Part shown: positions 63,634 to 64,000 of the stretch, one piece after another
Numbering within the stretch: the first letter of the stretch is position 1
Layout of the letters: each line of letters opens with the position of its first letter
DNA from: DAXETY01 sp051155755
Lineage (GTDB): Bacteria; Desulfobacterota; Desulfobacteria; Desulfobacterales; SG8-13
DNA: 64,000 bases
Reading direction: 5' to 3'
Assembly (NCBI GenBank): GCA_051155755.1
Contig: DAXETY010000002.1
Coordinates: 40,720-104,719 of the forward strand
The notes under the pieces: generated by a model
Told to the model about the DNA's origin: nothing
Seen by the model: only the letters and a program-made list of their open reading frames with translations
Database searches by the model: none
Translations under genes and position numbers: made by a program

Positions 63634-63888
63634 ATGAACGGCGCTTTTATCACTGCAATTTTTTTCGGCGGCATCGTACTGTCACTGACCATTATCGGCG
63701 CGACCCTGCTGATGGGGATTAAAATTATCAAGGGAGGGGTCTCCCGCAAGCAGCAGCGTCAACAAGCCGAGGAAACCCAGATCATCCAGGAGATGTATCG
63801 GCAAGCATCGCGTATGGAAGCTCGGATCGATGCATTGGAAGCCATTCTCCTGGATCGCAGGAAGGATAACGATGACCATGAAACCTGA
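63634..63888 (+). CDS. pspB: Envelope-stress membrane protein PspB
   Basis: An 84-residue protein. One N-terminal membrane helix (AIFFGGIVLSLTIIGATLLM) is followed by a basic segment and a coiled coil (RQQAEETQIIQEMYRQASRM, then ARIDALEAILLD), as in PspB. With PspC it senses envelope stress and releases PspA from PspF. It overlaps the start of pspC by 17 nt. Confidence 0.85.
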   Translation: MNGAFITAIFFGGIVLSLTIIGATLLMGIKIIKGGVSRKQQRQQAEETQIIQEMYRQASRMEARIDALEAILLDRRKDNDDHET

Positions 63889-64000
63889 TTATCAACGGGG
63901 TCTCTATCGCTCCCGCAACGGCGTAATCCTGGGAGTTTGCCGGGGTATTGCCGATCATTTCGACTTTTCGGTGTTCTGGATTCGACTTTTTGCCGTCTTG
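63872..64000 (+). CDS. pspC: PspC-domain protein (3' end beyond window)
   Basis: The frame starts at ATG 63872 (AAGGATAAC upstream) and reads open to the edge, 43 codons. The visible part, with GLYRSRNGVILGVCRGIADH and FSVFWIRLFAVL, is the start of a PspC domain. It completes the pspABC order. Confidence 0.85.
   Translation, partial: MTMKPDYQRGLYRSRNGVILGVCRGIADHFDFSVFWIRLFAVL

Overview
The window looks like chromosomal DNA of a strictly anaerobic sulfate-reducing bacterium of the Desulfobacterota, probably the Desulfosarcina/Desulfococcus group. Three things point there. The left edge carries dsrM, the membrane cytochrome b subunit of the DsrMKJOP complex of dissimilatory sulfate reduction. 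A glutaryl-CoA dehydrogenase has the Val-Glu-Gly active site known from the non-decarboxylating Desulfococcus enzyme, next to glutaconate CoA-transferase and glutaconyl-CoA decarboxylase alpha genes. The base composition is fairly GC-rich with matching codon use throughout. No tRNA, rRNA, CRISPR array, transposase or phage gene was found.

Layout. 1-1.7 kb: dsrM and an RsbRD-N-domain gene behind a shared promoter. 2.0-7.1 kb: a five-gene envelope operon (LpoB-like, TPR lipoprotein, two LPP20-type lipoproteins, a trypsin-like protease). 7.1-12.7 kb: a kinase-like and methyltransferase pair, a radical SAM enzyme (AmrS), a SAM methyltransferase and a DEAD-box helicase. 13-17.8 kb: a cysteine hydrolase, two moeA genes (the second fused to a periplasmic-binding-protein-like domain) and uppP. 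17.8-19.3 kb: a geranylgeranyl-reductase-like flavoprotein with a small partner gene. 19.6-21.7 kb: two PilZ genes enclosing a gene-poor interval with two well-supported small-RNA genes and a third possible one. 22-25.9 kb: MFS transporter, dnaJ, queD, pyrE.

26-33 kb is a cell-envelope/division cluster: a TolC-type protein, ftsE, ftsX, an EnvC-like amidase activator, ctpA and a YibQ-like deacetylase. 33.4-36.2 kb holds a FIST-SpoIIE signalling protein and a lipoprotein. 36.3-39.9 kb is a TAXI-type TRAP transporter. 40-47.9 kb is a glutarate/glutaconate module: MFS transporter, gctB, gctA and iclR on the minus strand, facing glutaryl-CoA dehydrogenase, a small carboxymuconolactone-decarboxylase-family protein and gcdA. 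The carboxylation subunits gcdB, C and D are not in the window. 48.3-53.7 kb is one tandem UvrA of 1787 residues. 53.8-60.7 kb has an HD-GYP protein, ModF-like ATPase, a 43-residue acidic protein, a GAF-GAF-GGDEF cyclase, an M23 peptidase, a quinone oxidoreductase and a QueG-like Fe-S protein. The right end has flgM behind a sigma-28-type promoter and the pspF / pspABC envelope-stress locus with a sigma-54 promoter.

Themes. Envelope maintenance recurs (LpoB operon, FtsEX-EnvC, M23, UppP, Psp). A cyclic-di-GMP circuit is spread over the window (two PilZ proteins, GGDEF, HD-GYP). The least described items are the small RNAs between the PilZ genes, one with an exposed anti-Shine-Dalgarno stretch, and a four-copy family of structured intergenic repeats. 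One repeat copy sits between ftsE and ftsX, and another supplies the stop codon of gctB.
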